Of a stretch of 64,000 bases of DNA, positions 41,651 through 50,160 are shown piece by piece. Position 1 is the stretch's first letter. Each line of letters starts with the position of its first letter. A program made the position numbers and the translations under genes. A model generated the notes under the pieces. It searched no databases. It had not been told where the DNA came from and worked only from the letters and a program-made list of their open reading frames with translations. Location of the stretch: positions 1-64,000 of the forward strand of contig JAPLAU010000027.1 in assembly GCA_026393115.1 (NCBI GenBank), read 5' to 3'. This DNA comes from Actinomycetota bacterium. GTDB lineage: Bacteria; Actinomycetota; Actinomycetes; S36-B12; CAIYMF01.

Positions 41651-42484
41651 ATGGATGACGTTGAGGTCAACCGGGTTTTCCACGATCACGAGTGCCATTA
41701 CTACGACGAGCGGTTTGCGATCGTGCACGATGCACGGTCGGCTCGACGTGCCCGGCGTGAGGTCGAGGGTCTGCTGGGTCGTTCTTTGCGTGCCGACGAG
41801 GTGCTGCTCGATGTGGGCTGCGGCACTGGCTGGCTAGCCGCTGGGGTGCGGCGGGCGGCGCCTGAGGTGACGGTGGTCGGACTCGACTTGTCCGAGGGGA
41901 TGCTGGAACGAGCCCGCGCCGCGGGAGCGTGGCCGCTGATGCAGGGACAGGCCGGTGGTGGAACCGGTTGGTTGCCCATTGCCACCGGGTCGGTCGACCT
42001 TGTCATCGGCAGGGGAGTGCTGCACCACCTTCCCGATCCTGTGGGGGCTCTTACCGAGTGGCATCGTGTTCTTCGACCCGGGGGAGCGGTAGTGCTCTCG
42101 AGCGAGCCGACCCCCATCGTCGAGCGGCATGGCAATGTCCTGGTGCGGGGGATGCTCTCGGTCCTGCGCACTCCACTTGAGCCTGAGGCCGAATTCTGGG
42201 AACTCGCTGCGATGGCTGCCAATCTGCACGTCTTCAGCTGCCGCGAGATGCAGGCGATGGCGGCTGCGGCGGGATTTCGCGACATTAACCTGCGAACGGC
42301 GGCCGTTGCGGCGACTCTCGTGCTGACCGCCTCCTATGTTCTTCACGGCCGAAAGCCCGAGATTGCCCGTCGCCTGCCGTGGCGCGATCTGGAGTCGGCG
42401 AGCCGACTGATCGATGCGGGGGTCCTCGATCGCATCGTGCCTAGTCGTTGGCGACACACCGTGGTCGGCCGTCTCACTCGCTAG
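41651..42484 (+). CDS. Class I SAM-dependent methyltransferase
   Basis: A 277-residue enzyme. Motif I is LLDVGCGTGWLAAGV (around residues 53-67), the acidic post-I is VGLDLSEGM, and the later motifs are GVLHHLPDPVGAL and VLRPGGAVVLSSEP. Domain order fits Methyltransf_11 enzymes. The C-terminal region is unusual and may shape the substrate site, which is unknown. It is co-directional with the MaoC-like gene and is the last gene before the division cluster. Confidence 0.85.
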   Translation: MDDVEVNRVFHDHECHYYDERFAIVHDARSARRARREVEGLLGRSLRADEVLLDVGCGTGWLAAGVRRAAPEVTVVGLDLSEGMLERARAAGAWPLMQGQAGGGTGWLPIATGSVDLVIGRGVLHHLPDPVGALTEWHRVLRPGGAVVLSSEPTPIVERHGNVLVRGMLSVLRTPLEPEAEFWELAAMAANLHVFSCREMQAMAAAAGFRDINLRTAAVAATLVLTASYVLHGRKPEIARRLPWRDLESASRLIDAGVLDRIVPSRWRHTVVGRLTR

Positions 42485-42800
42485 AGGCCGTTTTCGCACC
42501 ACATCATTTCCGCGAGTTCATCAGTAACGCGGGCCATGGGCCACTCTTTTGCCGCCCAAGTGATGGACTCGCCCGAGCGTGTGAGGGGCGCTCCACTTCG
42601 CTCCACGAACCAGGGCTCCTTGCCTGCTGTGGGGCAAACACGTCGATGTGGGCCCTGCTAAATAGAGCAAATCCGACATCTCGACCGCGACGATCCCGAT
42701 GATCGCGCGCATGGGCGGATGCGATCACCCCGGGCGCTCCACCTCTCACCACGCCCCTGACCTGCGCAGATGGCGTGCTCAGGGGATGAGGTGCGATAAA
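42485..42800. other. Upstream spacer of the division cluster, no gene seen
   Basis: About 316 bases without a convincing gene. GGGCGCTCCAC occurs twice (near 42588 and 42733) and a 7-bp inverted pair CCCCTGA/TCAGGGG flanks 42761-42778. Neither is strong enough to name as a terminator. Confidence 0.4.
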
Positions 42801-42802
42801 GA

Positions 42803-42876
42803 GTGGGTGTAGATGGTTGACGGTGGAGCAAAGTGGAGTACTATGGCGTGCAATGGCAATTCCGAGGAAGTCGTGG
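42803..42876 (+). promoter_or_regulatory. MraZ-box-like array of TGG triplets at 10-bp intervals
   Basis: TGG begins at 42804, 42814, 42824, 42834, 42844, 42854 and 42874; only the 42864 position (GAGG) breaks the series. MraZ proteins are known to bind short G-rich direct repeats (TGGG-N5 in E. coli) spaced one helical turn apart upstream of mraZ to repress the cluster. The array overlaps the promoter and ends before the mraZ ribosome-binding site. Confidence 0.75.
42817..42844 (+). promoter_or_regulatory. Promoter of mraZ and the division cluster
   Basis: TTGACG at 42817-42822 and TACTAT at 42839-42844 are separated by 16 bases, close to the vegetative sigma consensus. The predicted start is near 42851, about 40 bases before the mraZ ATG. 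It is embedded in the TGG array. Confidence 0.65.
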
Positions 42877-42890
42877 AAGGGAGGTGGCAC

Positions 42891-43319
42891 ATGTTTCTGG
42901 GGACTCACACACCGCGTCTGGACGACAAGGGCCGCCTGATCCTGCCCGCCCGATTCCGCGACGAGTTGTCCTCTGGCCTGGTGATCACCAAGGGTCAAGA
43001 GCGGTGTTTGGTCGTGTGGCCGCTCGATTCCTTTAATGACTACGCCGCCAGCTTGCGAGCGGCTTCGCCGACTCAGGAAAAGGCCCGGCGCTACTCACGC
43101 GTCTTCTTCGCCAGCGCCCACGACGAGAAGCCCGACAAGCAGGGTCGGGTCACCATTCCTGCGTCGCTGCGTGAATACGCCGGACTCACCCGCGAGCTCG
43201 TGGTCGTGGGTTCAGACACTCGGCTGGAGATCTGGGACAGCGCGGCCTGGCAGACCTACCTCGAAGCTTCTGATGACGCGTTCGCCGAACTCGACGGGGA
43301 GGTGGTTCCGGACCTTTGA
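42891..43319 (+). CDS. mraZ: Transcriptional regulator MraZ
   Basis: A 142-residue protein of two AbrB-like swapped-hairpin halves: [23 protein letters not shown] (1-25) and [22 protein letters not shown] (about 78-100), each with the DKGR/DKQGR DNA-binding loop. MraZ forms a ring that binds repeats upstream of its own gene. ATG 42891 lies six bases after GGGAGG. First gene of the division and cell-wall cluster, with the operator array directly upstream. Confidence 0.95.
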   Translation: MFLGTHTPRLDDKGRLILPARFRDELSSGLVITKGQERCLVVWPLDSFNDYAASLRAASPTQEKARRYSRVFFASAHDEKPDKQGRVTIPASLREYAGLTRELVVVGSDTRLEIWDSAAWQTYLEASDDAFAELDGEVVPDL

Positions 43320-43364
43320 TTCGAGTTCGTGCGACGCGGCCTCCCCCCGCCCGCTTGCTCCCGG

Positions 43365-43461
43365 CTCACCTTCCCCGGTGCCGGGCGCGCCCCGACGAGA
43401 GCATCCGACTCACCTTCCCCGGTGCCGGAAGCCCCCAACGGAGACCATCACCTTCCACGGT
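43365..43461. repeat. 20-bp direct repeats between mraZ and rsmH
   Basis: CTCACCTTCCCCGGTGCCGG occurs exactly at 43365-43384 and 43409-43428, with a degenerate third copy near 43447-43461. Spacing is about 40-44 bases. Each copy has a short internal inverted repeat (CACC/GGTG). Confidence 0.8.
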
Positions 43462-43528
43462 CTCCCGCGGGTCCCAAACCTCGACGGACGGGCGGTGGGG
43501 GACCGGGTCGCACGGCCCACCGGAATAA

Positions 43529-43586
43529 GGCACCCCGGCGAGGGTGCCTGCACTGTCCTCACAGCAAATCCGGCGCACTTCGCCGG
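43529..43586 (+). promoter_or_regulatory. Two hairpins upstream of the small open frame and rsmH
   Basis: GGCACCC/GGGTGCC (43529-43535 with 43542-43548) and CCGGCG/CGCCGG (43570-43575 with 43581-43586) are perfect stems with six- and five-base loops. They lie between mraZ and the next open frame. No T-run follows, so attenuation or RNA-stability roles are equally possible. Confidence 0.4.
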
Positions 43587-43609
43587 CTGACACGAAAGAC
43601 CGGGTCGAG

Positions 43610-43780
43610 ATGGTCACCCTGCCGGCAACGAGCCTGCGCGCCTCCCGAGGCGCGCGATCTCTCGAGGCTGTGCGCGCCACCCCTGAGGCTCTCCGACAAC
43701 TTCTGGTGCTGTTGCTTGCGGCCTTCCTCGCCCTGACGGTTCTGGTGGCACTGTCGACGATCCTTAGCTCGTGGGTCTAA
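43610..43780 (+). CDS. Candidate small single-helix membrane protein
   Basis: A 56-residue open frame between mraZ and rsmH, encoding a charged N-terminal half (SLRASRGARSLEAVRATPEA) and one long hydrophobic helix ending in SSWV. The topology is that of small division-associated membrane proteins, but no family is recognised and the ribosome-binding site is weak. A perfect 9-bp stem within it (43636-43655) raises the possibility that the region works as RNA instead. It ends just before the rsmH start. Confidence 0.4.
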   Translation: MVTLPATSLRASRGARSLEAVRATPEALRQLLVLLLAAFLALTVLVALSTILSSWV

Positions 43781-43782
43781 CG

Positions 43783-44757
43783 ATGTCCGCCACCCCCACG
43801 GAGTCGAGTACTCCTCGACACGTTCCCGTGTTGCTTGAACGATGCATCGCGCTGCTTGCGCCTGCCCTTGCGGTGGAAGGTGCCGTTCTTGTTGATGCCA
43901 CCCTGGGCCTTGGTGGTCACAGTGCCGCACTGCTCGACGAGTTTCCTGACTTGCGACTTGTGGGAATTGATCGTGATCCGCAGGCGCTCGAACTCGCGGC
44001 TCAGCGGTTGGCTGGCGTCGCTGAACGAGTAACCCTGGTGCACGCGGTCAATGACGAACTCCCGCGCATTTTGGCCGATCTCGGGCTCACGTCGGTTCAA
44101 GGAGTCCTGCTCGACCTCGGCGTTTCATCCATGCAGTTAGACGAAGACGATCGCGGATTCTCATACTCGCGCGACACCGATCTCGACATGCGGATGGATC
44201 CCACGACGGGCTTGACCGCAGCCGACATTCTCAACACTTACTCGCGCGACCAATTGGCGAAGGTGTTGCGCGAATATGGTGAAGAGCGATTCGCTCGGCG
44301 CATCGCCGATGCGGTGGTGGCACGTCGGGGTGATGCACCCATCACCTCCAGTGCCGAACTCGTCGACCTCGTGCGGTCGAGTATCCCTGCTCCCGCGCGT
44401 CGCACTGGCGGAAACCCTGCCAAACGCTCATTCCAGGCCCTTCGCATTGAAGTGAATGACGAGTTAGGCGTCTTAACGCGGCTGCTGCCCGTTGCGCTGG
44501 AGTCGTTGGCACTTCATGGGCGCATCGTGGTGATGTCGTACCAGTCCTTGGAAGATCGAATCGTGAAGCGTGCCCTCGTTGAGGTCACGACATCGAAGGC
44601 ACCAGTCGATCTGCCTGTCGTTCCCGAATCGCTGCAGCCTAGGTTTGCGTCGATTACTCGAGGTGCGCAGGAAGCGTCAGCTGCCGAAATCGAGATTAAC
44701 CCGCGGGCTGCCAGTGTGCGGCTTCGTGGCGCTGAGCGCATCAGGGATGCCGCATGA
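43783..44757 (+). CDS. rsmH: 16S rRNA (cytosine(1402)-N4)-methyltransferase RsmH
   Basis: A 324-residue SAM methyltransferase (MraW) that modifies C1402 of 16S rRNA. Motifs: HVPVLLERC at the start, DATLGLGGHS for SAM binding, VGIDRDPQAL, LLDLGVSSMQLD and DMRMDPTTGL. The C-terminal NPAKRSFQALRIEVNDEL and FHSLEDR-type block (YQSLEDRIVK) are also present. ATG 43783 is chosen; GTG 43771 is an in-frame alternative. The stop overlaps the ftsL ATG. Confidence 0.95.
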   Translation: MSATPTESSTPRHVPVLLERCIALLAPALAVEGAVLVDATLGLGGHSAALLDEFPDLRLVGIDRDPQALELAAQRLAGVAERVTLVHAVNDELPRILADLGLTSVQGVLLDLGVSSMQLDEDDRGFSYSRDTDLDMRMDPTTGLTAADILNTYSRDQLAKVLREYGEERFARRIADAVVARRGDAPITSSAELVDLVRSSIPAPARRTGGNPAKRSFQALRIEVNDELGVLTRLLPVALESLALHGRIVVMSYQSLEDRIVKRALVEVTTSKAPVDLPVVPESLQPRFASITRGAQEASAAEIEINPRAASVRLRGAERIRDAA

Positions 44758-45401
44758 GTGCCGCTCCCGCCCTATCCCCGCGCGACCACGCAGCAGCTCC
44801 GGTTGAACGCGCGCTGCATAGGTTGCGCGCGCTACCTGGGGGTCGCCGGCGCCTCGGAACAACAGCATTCGGCCTGACGATGGGCGGGCTGCTGGTTGTC
44901 GGGCTGTTGCTCGTCTTGCTGCTGAACACGGTGCTTGCCCAAGGCGCCTTTGCCATTCACACGCTTGAGCAGCAGGCGACCGTTCTTAAGATCCAGCAGC
45001 AGCAGTTGGCGCAGGAAGTTGCGGCGCTCGACACTCCCGACGCGCTGCGTCAGCGTGCTGAGAATCTTGGAATGGTGCGGGTGAATACCCCGGTCTTCCT
45101 GCGACTCAAGGACGGCAAGGTTCTTGGGCACGCGACCACGGTTCCGGGCACGCGTGCTGCGCTTCCGACTGTCACGCGTGCTTCTCCGGCGCCCTCCTCT
45201 GCTGCCTCGTCGTCGACTTCGGGTTCGACGTCGGCTACGAAGGCTGCGGCGTCGAAGGCTGCACCCGTTCAGGCCAAACCGACTGCCGGCGACGCAGCAG
45301 TACCGGCACCTGAGGGTGCCGAAGTTGTGGCCGCAGGTGGAGGCTCGAGTGGTGCCGTGAGCGATCAGGCCAAGCCCGTCACATCGGGGAGTGGCCAGTG
45401 A
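44754..45401 (+). CDS. ftsL: Cell division protein FtsL (septum-formation-initiator family)
   Basis: A 215-residue bitopic protein. A short cytoplasmic N-terminus is followed by a transmembrane helix (about 40-62) and a coiled coil (LEQQATVLKIQQQQLAQEVAALD), then the segment LRQRAENLGMV typical of FtsL/DivIC. The last 90 residues are a low-complexity Ala/Ser/Thr tail, longer than in most FtsL. It should form a complex with FtsQ and FtsB-like partners at the septum. Position between rsmH and the FtsI gene supports the assignment. Confidence 0.85.
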   Translation: MSAAPALSPRDHAAAPVERALHRLRALPGGRRRLGTTAFGLTMGGLLVVGLLLVLLLNTVLAQGAFAIHTLEQQATVLKIQQQQLAQEVAALDTPDALRQRAENLGMVRVNTPVFLRLKDGKVLGHATTVPGTRAALPTVTRASPAPSSAASSSTSGSTSATKAAASKAAPVQAKPTAGDAAVPAPEGAEVVAAGGGSSGAVSDQAKPVTSGSGQ

Positions 45402-47185
45402 GTACCACCACTCCCGCGCGCCAACGGCGACCTGAACAGCGTCGTCCTGCTCCTCGCGCTCGCACCACCTCTCCGCCTCCGCGTGCATCGCGGAGGCGAC
45501 TTTCGGTGCTGATGGTAATGACGTTGATCGTGATGTCGTTGCTGGGCGCGCGGTTGGTGGAACTTCAGGCGGTGACGGCAGATGGCACAGCGACTCTGGC
45601 TGAGAGTCAGCGCATGCGCACTTCGGTGGACCTCGCTCAGCGCGGACGGATTCTTGATGCCAACGGCGCGGTACTCGCGACGAGTGTCATTGCCCGCAAC
45701 ATCACCGTTGATCAAACGCTGGTGAAGGATGCCGCAGCAGAAGCGGAGGCACTAGCGCCCATTCTCGGTGCCGATCCATTAGAACTCGAACGCAAACTCG
45801 CAGGTACCAAGCGATTCGCCTATGTTGCTCGCGGTGTGACTCCCGCGGTCTGGGAGCAAGTCTCGGCGCTCGCGTTGCCCGGAATTCTCAGCGAGAGCAC
45901 CACAAAGCGCGTCTACCCTTCGGGAAGTCTCGCGGCGAACGTCGTTGGGTTCGTTGGCCGAGATGGTCGAGGTCTGGGTGGACTCGAATACGGCCAGCAG
46001 GATTTACTCGCGGGTAAGAATGGAGAAATGACCTACGAAGTTGCCGGCGGTGGGCGACGTATTCCGACTGGTCAAGAAGAGGGCATCAACGCCATCGCGG
46101 GGTCCGACGTCACCTTGACAATCGATCGCGATATTCAGTTCGAGGCCCAGTCCGCAATCGCCGAGCGAGTGCGTGAGGCTCAGGCTGATGGTGGCACCGT
46201 TGTCGTCATGGACTCCCGCACAGGGCGTATCTTGGCACTGGCGAGTGCACCGACGTTCGACCCCAACTCACCTGGCAGCAGTGACCCCGCTGATCGCAAC
46301 AACCGCGCGCTTACCGAGGCATTTGAGCCCGGATCGACAGCGAAAATCATGACGATGGCCGCTGTACTTGAACGTCATGTCGCCACGCCTACCACGCGCC
46401 TGACTGTGCCGCCCACGATCAAGGTTTCTGACAAACTTTTCCACGATGCCGAAGACCATCCCACTGAGAAACTGACGCTCACTGGGGTTCTGGCGAAGTC
46501 GAGCAATATTGGCACCATTCTGGTGGCGCAGAAACTGACTCCGGTTGTCCTCTACAGCTACCTCAAGCGTTTCGGTATTGGTGAGCGCACCGGCATGGGA
46601 TTCCCTGGCGAAGCGCGGGGCTTCTTGCCGGTTCCGTCGAGTTGGTCAGGAACCTCACTGCCGACGATTGCTTTCGGCCAGGGTCTATCGGTGACATCAG
46701 TGCAGGCGGCAAGTGTGTTCGCGACGATCGCAAATGACGGTGTGCGGGTCACGCCCTCCCTTATTGCATCAACGACTGATCCGGACGGTACGGTGCGTCC
46801 GTCGGCGGCACCAGCCACGAGGCGGGTGATCTCGCCGTCAACGGCATCGCAGTTGCGCACGATGATGGAGGCGGTGGTTTCCGAAGGTGGAACGGCCGCC
46901 GGCGTGCGCATTCCCGGTTACCGCGTGGCGGGTAAGACGGCGACGGCGCAACGGTACGAACCATCCTGTAAGTGCTACAAGGGATATGTGGCCTCGTTCA
47001 TTGGAATGGCACCTGCCGACGCACCACAATTGGTGGTGGCGGTGAGTCTCATTAACCCGCGCAACGGTCACTTCGGTGGAGCGGAAGCTGGACCCGTGTT
47101 CAAAGATGTGATGTCTTTCGCGCTTCAAGCGCAGCGCATTCCACCTACCGGTACGCGTAGCCCCGTAACGAAGCTCACATGGTGA
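45398..47185 (+). CDS. ftsI: Peptidoglycan transpeptidase FtsI / PBP3 (class B)
   Basis: A 595-residue class B penicillin-binding protein that crosslinks septal peptidoglycan. A cytoplasmic proline-rich N-terminus leads to one transmembrane helix (about 31-50), a pedestal domain (RGRILDANGAVLATS) and the transpeptidase domain: Ser313-Thr-Ala-Lys316, Ser368-Ser-Asn370 and, in place of KTG, Lys513-Thr-Ala515 (KTATAQ). The Gly-to-Ala change in the third motif is unusual. Two Cys (SCKC) follow it. No PASTA domains. GTG start overlaps ftsL; 15 bases separate it from murE. Confidence 0.93.
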   Translation: MSTTTPARQRRPEQRRPAPRARTTSPPPRASRRRLSVLMVMTLIVMSLLGARLVELQAVTADGTATLAESQRMRTSVDLAQRGRILDANGAVLATSVIARNITVDQTLVKDAAAEAEALAPILGADPLELERKLAGTKRFAYVARGVTPAVWEQVSALALPGILSESTTKRVYPSGSLAANVVGFVGRDGRGLGGLEYGQQDLLAGKNGEMTYEVAGGGRRIPTGQEEGINAIAGSDVTLTIDRDIQFEAQSAIAERVREAQADGGTVVVMDSRTGRILALASAPTFDPNSPGSSDPADRNNRALTEAFEPGSTAKIMTMAAVLERHVATPTTRLTVPPTIKVSDKLFHDAEDHPTEKLTLTGVLAKSSNIGTILVAQKLTPVVLYSYLKRFGIGERTGMGFPGEARGFLPVPSSWSGTSLPTIAFGQGLSVTSVQAASVFATIANDGVRVTPSLIASTTDPDGTVRPSAAPATRRVISPSTASQLRTMMEAVVSEGGTAAGVRIPGYRVAGKTATAQRYEPSCKCYKGYVASFIGMAPADAPQLVVAVSLINPRNGHFGGAEAGPVFKDVMSFALQAQRIPPTGTRSPVTKLTW

Positions 47186-47200
47186 GAGGGGGCATTCACA

Positions 47201-48715
47201 GTGTCGACGACAGTGCGTCCGCAACCATACCCGCGGGCGCTGTACGAACTGCTTGACCGTGTCGCCCTCGAATCGCAGGGCGATCTGTCGACGACCGCTA
47301 CAGGGATCACTCACGATTCGCGTGAAGTGGTTCCCGGTGACATTTACGCGGCATTGCCAGGTTTCACGGTTCATGGTGCGCGGTTCGCCCAGCAAGCCGT
47401 GGCTGCGGGCGCAGTGGCTGTACTGACTGACGCGGAAGGTGTCGCTCTGGCCGGCGTACCCGGTACTCCGCTGTTGATCGCTGCAGATCCTCGGGCCATC
47501 GTTGGTCACGTTGCGGCATGGGTGTACGGCGACCCTGCTGAAGACCTGCTGATGATCGGAATCACTGGAACGAATGGAAAGACCACCACTTCGTATCTCG
47601 TCGATGCAGGGTTGCGTGCCACAGGTCGAGCGACGGGATTGATCGGAACCATCGGAACGCGCATCGGCGACAGCACGGCACCTACGGTGCGCACAACGCC
47701 AGAGGCCACCGACGTTCATGCGCTGCTCGCCGTGATGCGTGAGCGAGGGGTCACCTGCGTCACGATGGAAGTGAGTAGTCATGCACTGGCACTCCACCGT
47801 GTGGGCGGGTTGGTTTTTGACGTCGTGGGTTTCACGAACTTGTCGCAGGATCACCTTGATTTTCATGGCGACATGGAGAACTACTTCGCTGTCAAAGCCT
47901 CATTGTTTACCCCGGAACACGCGCGTCGTGGAATCGTCTGCATTGATGACGAGTGGGGCCGCCGCCTGGCAGATACTTCCGGTATCTCTGTCACTTCTCT
48001 GGCGACCGATGGTGCCCTTGCTGACTGGCAGGTGTCCGAGGTATCGCTCACTACGACAGGCCGCTCGGTGATTGACGTTCGTCAACCCGATGGATCTCTC
48101 GCAATTCTCGAGACCGTGCTGCCGGGGCGGTTCAACGTCGCCAACATGGTGTTGGCTCACGCGCTGCTGTGCACTGCGGGTGTCGCTACTGGAGATTCGG
48201 TCACCGGACTCGCTACGGCTTCGGGCGTTCCAGGGCGCATGGAACGCATTGATGGCGGAGATACTGGCATCGACATCTTCGTTGATTACGCCCATTCGCC
48301 CGACGCGGTCGAACGTGTGGTCGAGACGGCCCGCGAGTTTACAAGCGGTCGAGTCATCGTCGTTCTCGGTGGGGGAGGCGATCGTGATCGTGACAAGCGA
48401 CCGCATATGGGTAGGGCCGCATCGGCCGCCGACGTGGTCGTCGTGACAGACGACAATCCGCGTTCGGAAGTACCCGCCGACATTCGTGCCGGCATTCGTG
48501 CCGGCATTCCCGAAGGCGTGGAGTGGGTTGAACTTGCTGATCGGCGGCTCGCCATTGAGCACGCGGTGACAATCGCGAATGCCGGTGACACGGTCTTGAT
48601 CCTCGGCAAGGGGCATGAGACGGGTCAGGAAGTTGCCGGTGTCATGGCACCTTTTGATGATCGCGTGGAGGCCGCGGCAGCGGTGGATTCCCGCACGTCG
48701 GGCGGTGCGCTGTGA
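47201..48715 (+). CDS. murE: UDP-N-acetylmuramoyl-tripeptide synthetase MurE, meso-diaminopimelate type
   Basis: A 504-residue Mur ligase that adds the third residue to UDP-MurNAc-dipeptide. The ATP loop is GITGTNGKTTTSY, the carbamoylated-Lys region is VKASLFTPEH, and the C-terminal specificity motif is Asp418-Asn-Pro-Arg421, characteristic of meso-diaminopimelate-adding enzymes as opposed to lysine types. GTG start at 47201. The stop overlaps the murF start (GTGA). Confidence 0.95.
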   Translation: MSTTVRPQPYPRALYELLDRVALESQGDLSTTATGITHDSREVVPGDIYAALPGFTVHGARFAQQAVAAGAVAVLTDAEGVALAGVPGTPLLIAADPRAIVGHVAAWVYGDPAEDLLMIGITGTNGKTTTSYLVDAGLRATGRATGLIGTIGTRIGDSTAPTVRTTPEATDVHALLAVMRERGVTCVTMEVSSHALALHRVGGLVFDVVGFTNLSQDHLDFHGDMENYFAVKASLFTPEHARRGIVCIDDEWGRRLADTSGISVTSLATDGALADWQVSEVSLTTTGRSVIDVRQPDGSLAILETVLPGRFNVANMVLAHALLCTAGVATGDSVTGLATASGVPGRMERIDGGDTGIDIFVDYAHSPDAVERVVETAREFTSGRVIVVLGGGGDRDRDKRPHMGRAASAADVVVVTDDNPRSEVPADIRAGIRAGIPEGVEWVELADRRLAIEHAVTIANAGDTVLILGKGHETGQEVAGVMAPFDDRVEAAAAVDSRTSGGAL

Positions 48716-50160
48716 TCGCATTGACCGTGGCCGACCTCGTTGCGGCAACCGGCGGTGTTGCGCATGGTGTCGAGTCAGCCTCGCTGGTTACCGGTGTCAG
48801 TCTCGACTCTCGCACCACTGCTCCTGGTGACATCTTTGTCGCCATCGTGGGTGAAACACACGATGCGCACGACCATGTGGCACAGGCGTTGGCTCGCGGT
48901 GCAGTTCTCGCGATGGTGTCGCGCCCCATCGATGGTCCGATTCTTCAGGTTGAAGACACCGTGCGTGGTTTGGGTGCGGTGGCGCGGGCTTCGCTCGACC
49001 GTTTGCCGAATTGTCGAGTCATCGCGATCACGGGATCGTCGGGAAAGACCAGCACCAAGGACATCATTGCCCAGGTGCTCGCGCAGGTCGCGGTGACGGT
49101 GGCGCCTGAGGGCTCGTTTAACAATGAAATCGGCCTGCCATCGACGGTGTTGAAAGCCGACGAAACGACGCGCTTCCTGGTGATGGAGATGGGGATGCGC
49201 GGACACGGGCACATTGAGTACCTGTGCGCAATCGCACCTCCTTCGGTGGGGGTTGTCACCAACGTCGGCACGGCGCACGTCGAACTCTTGGGTTCGAAGG
49301 ATGCGATTGCGTTGGCAAAATCCGAACTGGTGCAAGCGCTCCCCAGTGACGCTGTGGCGATTCTCAATCACGACGACCCACGCGTCGACGCGATGCGGTC
49401 TGCGACGACGGCCCGTGTTCTCACTTACGGCGAGTCGGAGGGAAGTGACGTGCAAGCGGTCGAGGTGGTACTCGATGACCTCGCGCGGGCACGATTCACA
49501 CTGGTTCACGCCGAGGCACGGGCCGATGTTCACCTCAACTTGCACGGCCGGCATCAGGTGTGGAACGCACTGGCTGCAGCGGCGGTGTTGGTGTCAGTTG
49601 GTATTTCTGTTGCTGAGGCCGCGCGGATGCTCGGGGAGGTTGGTCGCGCTAGTCGGTGGCGCATGGAAGTCGACCGCACCTCCAGCGGCACTGTCATTGT
49701 GAACGACGCCTACAACGCGAATCCTGAATCGATGCGGGCGGCTCTCGATGCCCTCGTGGCCATGTCGCGACCGCCCAATGACACGAATGACATGAATGAC
49801 ACGAATGACGCGAGTGAGCGAGTGAAGCGCCGGAGTTGGGCTGTTCTGGGCGAAATGCGTGAACTGGGCAGTGCCAGTGAGGGGGCACACCGCGAATTGG
49901 GGCGACTGGTTGCCGATCTCGGTATCGACCGGCTGGTCGCCGTGGGCGATGGAACACTGCCACTGCATCAGGCAGCGCTTGAGGCGATGGGTCCCGGGCG
50001 TGTTCAGTGGGTCCCCGATGTCGACGGTGCCGTGGCCCTGCTCGGAGCGGCATTAGCACCCGATGACATTGCACTGATCAAGGCATCGCGATCCATCGGG
50101 CTTGAGCGCGTGGCGCATGCACTGCTCGGGCCCTCTTCCGACAAGGATGGTGAGCCGTGA
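48712..50160 (+). CDS. murF: UDP-N-acetylmuramoyl-tripeptide--D-alanyl-D-alanine ligase MurF
   Basis: A 482-residue Mur ligase that adds D-Ala-D-Ala. ATP loop AITGSSGKTSTKD, the NEIGLPSTVL block of MurF, VTNVGTAHVELLGS and NDAYNANPESM are all diagnostic. A short Asn-Asp-Thr repeat (NDTNDMNDTNDASE) near residue 355, from a 9-bp tandem repeat, lies in a surface loop of the C-terminal domain. Both ends overlap the neighbouring genes by four bases. Confidence 0.95.
   Translation: MIALTVADLVAATGGVAHGVESASLVTGVSLDSRTTAPGDIFVAIVGETHDAHDHVAQALARGAVLAMVSRPIDGPILQVEDTVRGLGAVARASLDRLPNCRVIAITGSSGKTSTKDIIAQVLAQVAVTVAPEGSFNNEIGLPSTVLKADETTRFLVMEMGMRGHGHIEYLCAIAPPSVGVVTNVGTAHVELLGSKDAIALAKSELVQALPSDAVAILNHDDPRVDAMRSATTARVLTYGESEGSDVQAVEVVLDDLARARFTLVHAEARADVHLNLHGRHQVWNALAAAAVLVSVGISVAEAARMLGEVGRASRWRMEVDRTSSGTVIVNDAYNANPESMRAALDALVAMSRPPNDTNDMNDTNDASERVKRRSWAVLGEMRELGSASEGAHRELGRLVADLGIDRLVAVGDGTLPLHQAALEAMGPGRVQWVPDVDGAVALLGAALAPDDIALIKASRSIGLERVAHALLGPSSDKDGEP
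49776..49811 (+). repeat. Four 9-bp tandem units within murF
   Basis: AATGACACG, AATGACATG, AATGACACG and AATGACGCG follow one another in frame, encoding (Asn-Asp-Thr/Met/Ala). Copy number could vary by slippage without breaking the frame. Confidence 0.85.

Noticed and set aside
46838-47866. A 342-codon open frame on the minus strand opposite ftsI/murE
   Set aside because: It lies antisense to two certain genes, has no family features and a composition typical of reversed GC-rich coding DNA.
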